The notes beneath the pieces are model-generated. The model ran no database searches, was not told where the DNA came from, and saw only the letters and a program-made list of their open reading frames with translations. A stretch of 16,367 bases of DNA, from contig DPBR01000063.1 of the NCBI GenBank assembly GCA_003516865.1, positions 10,651 through 27,017 of the forward strand, read 5' to 3'. Origin of the DNA: Oscillospiraceae bacterium (GTDB lineage: Bacteria > Bacillota > Clostridia > Oscillospirales > Ruminococcaceae). Shown here piece by piece: positions 14,700 through 16,367 of this stretch; the first letter of the stretch is position 1; each line of letters opens with the position of its first letter. Both the position numbers and the translations under genes were made by a program.

Positions 14700-16367
14700 T
14701 TAAAATTTTTCACTGTCGTTCTTATGGTTGTTTCTCGGTCTGAGAAGCGGGTCGTCGGACGTGGGGGTAAACTTTGTATCAACGGGACGTGCGCTTCCCG
14801 AAGAAGAAACGCTCGAAGCAATCTTGCTTTCGGGATTTATAAGCGGGTCGTTTACCGCAGACGAGTTATTTCTTGCCGCCATACGCTTCGCTCTTGCTGC
14901 ATAACGCTCGGCGATTTCATCGCTGTCGCGTTTGTCCTCGGCTTCCGCTGCGGGTCGATAGTTATCGTCTGAAATCAGAGAACTGATGTCTGATATATTA
15001 TTATCAATGAATTTTGCTGTTCCGTCGGTATCGGAAACGGAATAATCCGAATTGATAAGAGAACTGATGTCTGATATATTATTATCAATGAATTTCGCTG
15101 TTCCGTCGGTATCGGAAACGGAATAATCCGAATTGATAAGAGAACTGATGTCTGACGCATTATCATCAAAGAATTTCGCTGTTCCGTCGGTATCGGGAGC
15201 GGAATAATCCGACAGAATTGAATCGGATAGGTCGCCGTCATAATGCTGGCTTTTCTCATCATCGGAATCAGAGCTGTAATCATTGTCAATCAAGTTGTCG
15301 GACAGGTCGAAAGCAGGGTTGTTTACAAGACCGCTGTCAACAAACTCGCCGTTTTTCTTGATAGCGTCGCTCGCCATTTCAAACTTGTCGATACCCTTTG
15401 AGTCGTTAACGGTTTTGATTCCCGTTGTATCGGCGTTTCCGGCGGATTTGTCGTTGGAGAGGTAATCATCGTCAATATCGAGATTTTCAAGCCCTTTGAT
15501 TTGGCTGAGCGGCTGAAGCTCGTTTTCTTGATTATTTTTGGCGATGTAATCGTCTTTTATCTGACCGTCTTTAAGCCCAAGCACTTTATCCAAGTTTGCG
15601 GAGTTAAACTTTCCGGCACTCATTCCCGTGCCGCCGCTGAACTTGTTTGAAGAACCGCCTGCGCCGCCCGTGCCGCCCTTTCCGCTGCCCGCGCCGCTCG
15701 CAGCACCCGATTTCGAGTTCTTGGAAAGCCCGCCGAGAGCCGCTTTTCCCTTGCTCCAGAGGAAGTTTCCGCCTTTCTTTGCGCCTGCCATAAGCAGACC
15801 GCCGACCATAGCGTTGTTCATATTTTCCTCTGCGGCAACATTCGCGCTGATAATGCCCGTGAGAAGCGTTGAGGACTTGTAAACCGCGAACATTCCGCCT
15901 AAAATAAACACAAGCTTTATAACATATCCGCCTGTGATATTACCCGCAACGGAGTCGAAGATTTTGAGCTGGTCGTTCATAATAACCGGCACCATCATCA
16001 GGAAAATTCTCATTCCGATAACCGAGCCGAACCCGACGAGTACTCTTGCGATAAAGTTTTCGCGCCAGCGCTTGAATTTTTCGCCGTCGTCGAGAACGAT
16101 TGTGGAAACGAAGTACGGCGAGGTTATGTACATAATGATGATATCGAAAATGCGCTTGATAAACGTAAACAGGCACATTATCATCACGATTGACATAAAA
16201 ATTATCGAAGCGTATCCGAGAATATAGTCAATGCGCGAGATGTGAATTTGCGTTGCAAACGAAAGATAATTCGTTTCTCCCGCGACAAGCGAAGCCCACG
16301 GTTCAGCCACAAGTCCCGTGTTCGGGTCGTTAAACGAGGCGGGCGGATTTCCGCGTCCCGCGTCGAT
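14700..16367 (-). CDS. VirB6/TrbL-like (Mbov_0396-type) transmembrane protein, 5'-partial
   Basis: The frame is open to the right edge, so the start is missing; at least 555 residues are visible. A GTG at 16310 is in frame but should not be taken as the start, since coding continues upstream. Several membrane helices (YASIIFMSIVMIMCLFTF; FIARVLVGFGSVIGMRIFLM; IKLVFILGGMFAVYKSS) and ITSPYFVSTIVLDDGEKFKR resemble VirB6/TrbL-type ICE membrane proteins, which form the inner-membrane pore of the secretion channel. After the last helix comes a Gly/Ser-rich linker (AASGAGSGKGGTGGAGGSS), then a long acidic, Asp/Ser/Asn-rich tail with three 27-residue repeats. The tail should be cytoplasmic or a flexible arm. 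The family is inferred from topology, some motif likeness and the adjacent VirB4-like gene. Confidence 0.72.
   Translation of the reverse strand: MDAGRGNPPASFNDPNTGLVAEPWASLVAGETNYLSFATQIHISRIDYILGYASIIFMSIVMIMCLFTFIKRIFDIIIMYITSPYFVSTIVLDDGEKFKRWRENFIARVLVGFGSVIGMRIFLMMVPVIMNDQLKIFDSVAGNITGGYVIKLVFILGGMFAVYKSSTLLTGIISANVAAEENMNNAMVGGLLMAGAKKGGNFLWSKGKAALGGLSKNSKSGAASGAGSGKGGTGGAGGSSNKFSGGTGMSAGKFNSANLDKVLGLKDGQIKDDYIAKNNQENELQPLSQIKGLENLDIDDDYLSNDKSAGNADTTGIKTVNDSKGIDKFEMASDAIKKNGEFVDSGLVNNPAFDLSDNLIDNDYSSDSDDEKSQHYDGDLSDSILSDYSAPDTDGTAKFFDDNASDISSLINSDYSVSDTDGTAKFIDNNISDISSLINSDYSVSDTDGTAKFIDNNISDISSLISDDNYRPAAEAEDKRDSDEIAERYAARAKRMAARNNSSAVNDPLINPESKIASSVSSSGSARPVDTKFTPTSDDPLLRPRNNHKNDSEKF
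14970..15212 (-). repeat. Three tandem 81-bp (27-residue) coding repeats
   Basis: Units lie at 15132-15212, 15051-15131 and 14970-15050. Each encodes SDYSxxDTDGTAKF followed by a DISSLI-ending helix. The second and third units are nearly identical even at silent positions, whereas the first differs at several residues (AP for VS; FFDDNA for FIDNNI). The near identity suggests recent duplication or slippage. The protein effect is a lengthened acidic tail with a repeated short hydrophobic motif. Confidence 0.95.

Noticed and set aside
14970..15212. Regular repeats that might suggest a CRISPR array
   Set aside because: The units are 81 bp, contiguous with no unique spacers, keep the reading frame and encode a 27-residue repeat within the VirB6-like protein.
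16308..16310. GTG as the true start of the VirB6-like protein
   Set aside because: The frame stays open through all 19 upstream codons to the window edge, and membrane proteins of this type have more helices upstream, so the gene is cut by the window.
1..16367. tRNA and rRNA genes, insertion sequences
   Set aside because: No cloverleaf-like or rRNA-like segment and no transposase were recognised on either strand.

Overview
The window looks like part of an integrative conjugative element (ICE), or ICE-rich chromosome, from a Clostridia-type Firmicute, perhaps Ruminococcaceae or Lachnospiraceae. The reasons are sigma-A promoters with AAAGGGTG or GGAGG ribosome binding sites, the protein families present (FtsX-type ABC exporter with an OmpR-type two-component system, a PrgI/VirB4 conjugation ATPase, a Mbov_0396/TrbL-like membrane protein, a DUF6809-like small protein) and intermediate GC content. 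The taxonomic call is inference. Apart from a serine-recombinase tail at the extreme left, every gene I support is on the minus strand, so transcription runs right to left.

Layout. (1) 1-165: the C-terminus of a small serine recombinase on the plus strand, followed by about 225 bp of non-coding DNA with a three-tier hairpin, a second hairpin and a repeated 14-mer. (2) 391-5594: an export and sensing module in two transcription units. The permease and ATPase (5594 to 2444) start from an extended -10 promoter preceded by 11-bp-spaced TTAAC direct repeats, the expected footprint of an OmpR-family regulator. The response regulator and histidine kinase (2261 to 391) have their own strong promoter. 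(3) 5687-6711: a terminator, a broken nucleotidyltransferase gene (one frameshift and one in-frame stop) and the 110-codon gene upstream of it, joined by a TAATG overlap and driven by a near-consensus promoter whose -35 lies in a perfect palindrome. This resembles a decayed toxin-antitoxin-like pair. (4) 6751-7082: a DUF6809-like small protein with its terminator and a possible promoter. (5) 7136-16367: one tightly packed operon reading in from beyond the right edge. Its order is a TrbL/VirB6-like membrane protein with a tandem-repeat tail, a PrgI(VirB3-like)-VirB4 fusion ATPase, a solute-binding-type lipoprotein, a 127-residue hydrophilic protein, a membrane-anchored secreted protein, a 501-residue lipoprotein, a STAS anti-anti-sigma protein, an RsbW/SpoIIAB-type kinase and a Nif11-like small protein.

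How the parts may work together. The VirB6-like and VirB4-like proteins are core parts of a conjugative type IV secretion machine. The three exported proteins could form a Gram-positive cell-surface part of it. The most unusual feature is that a complete partner-switch pair (STAS plus HATPase) and a Nif11-like protein close the transfer operon with gaps of 14-35 bp. This suggests that the machine is co-expressed with its own sigma-factor or signalling switch. The ABC/two-component module and the decayed pair look like accessory cargo. The relaxase, coupling protein, integrase and att sites are not in the window, so calling it an ICE rests on the VirB4 and VirB6-like genes.
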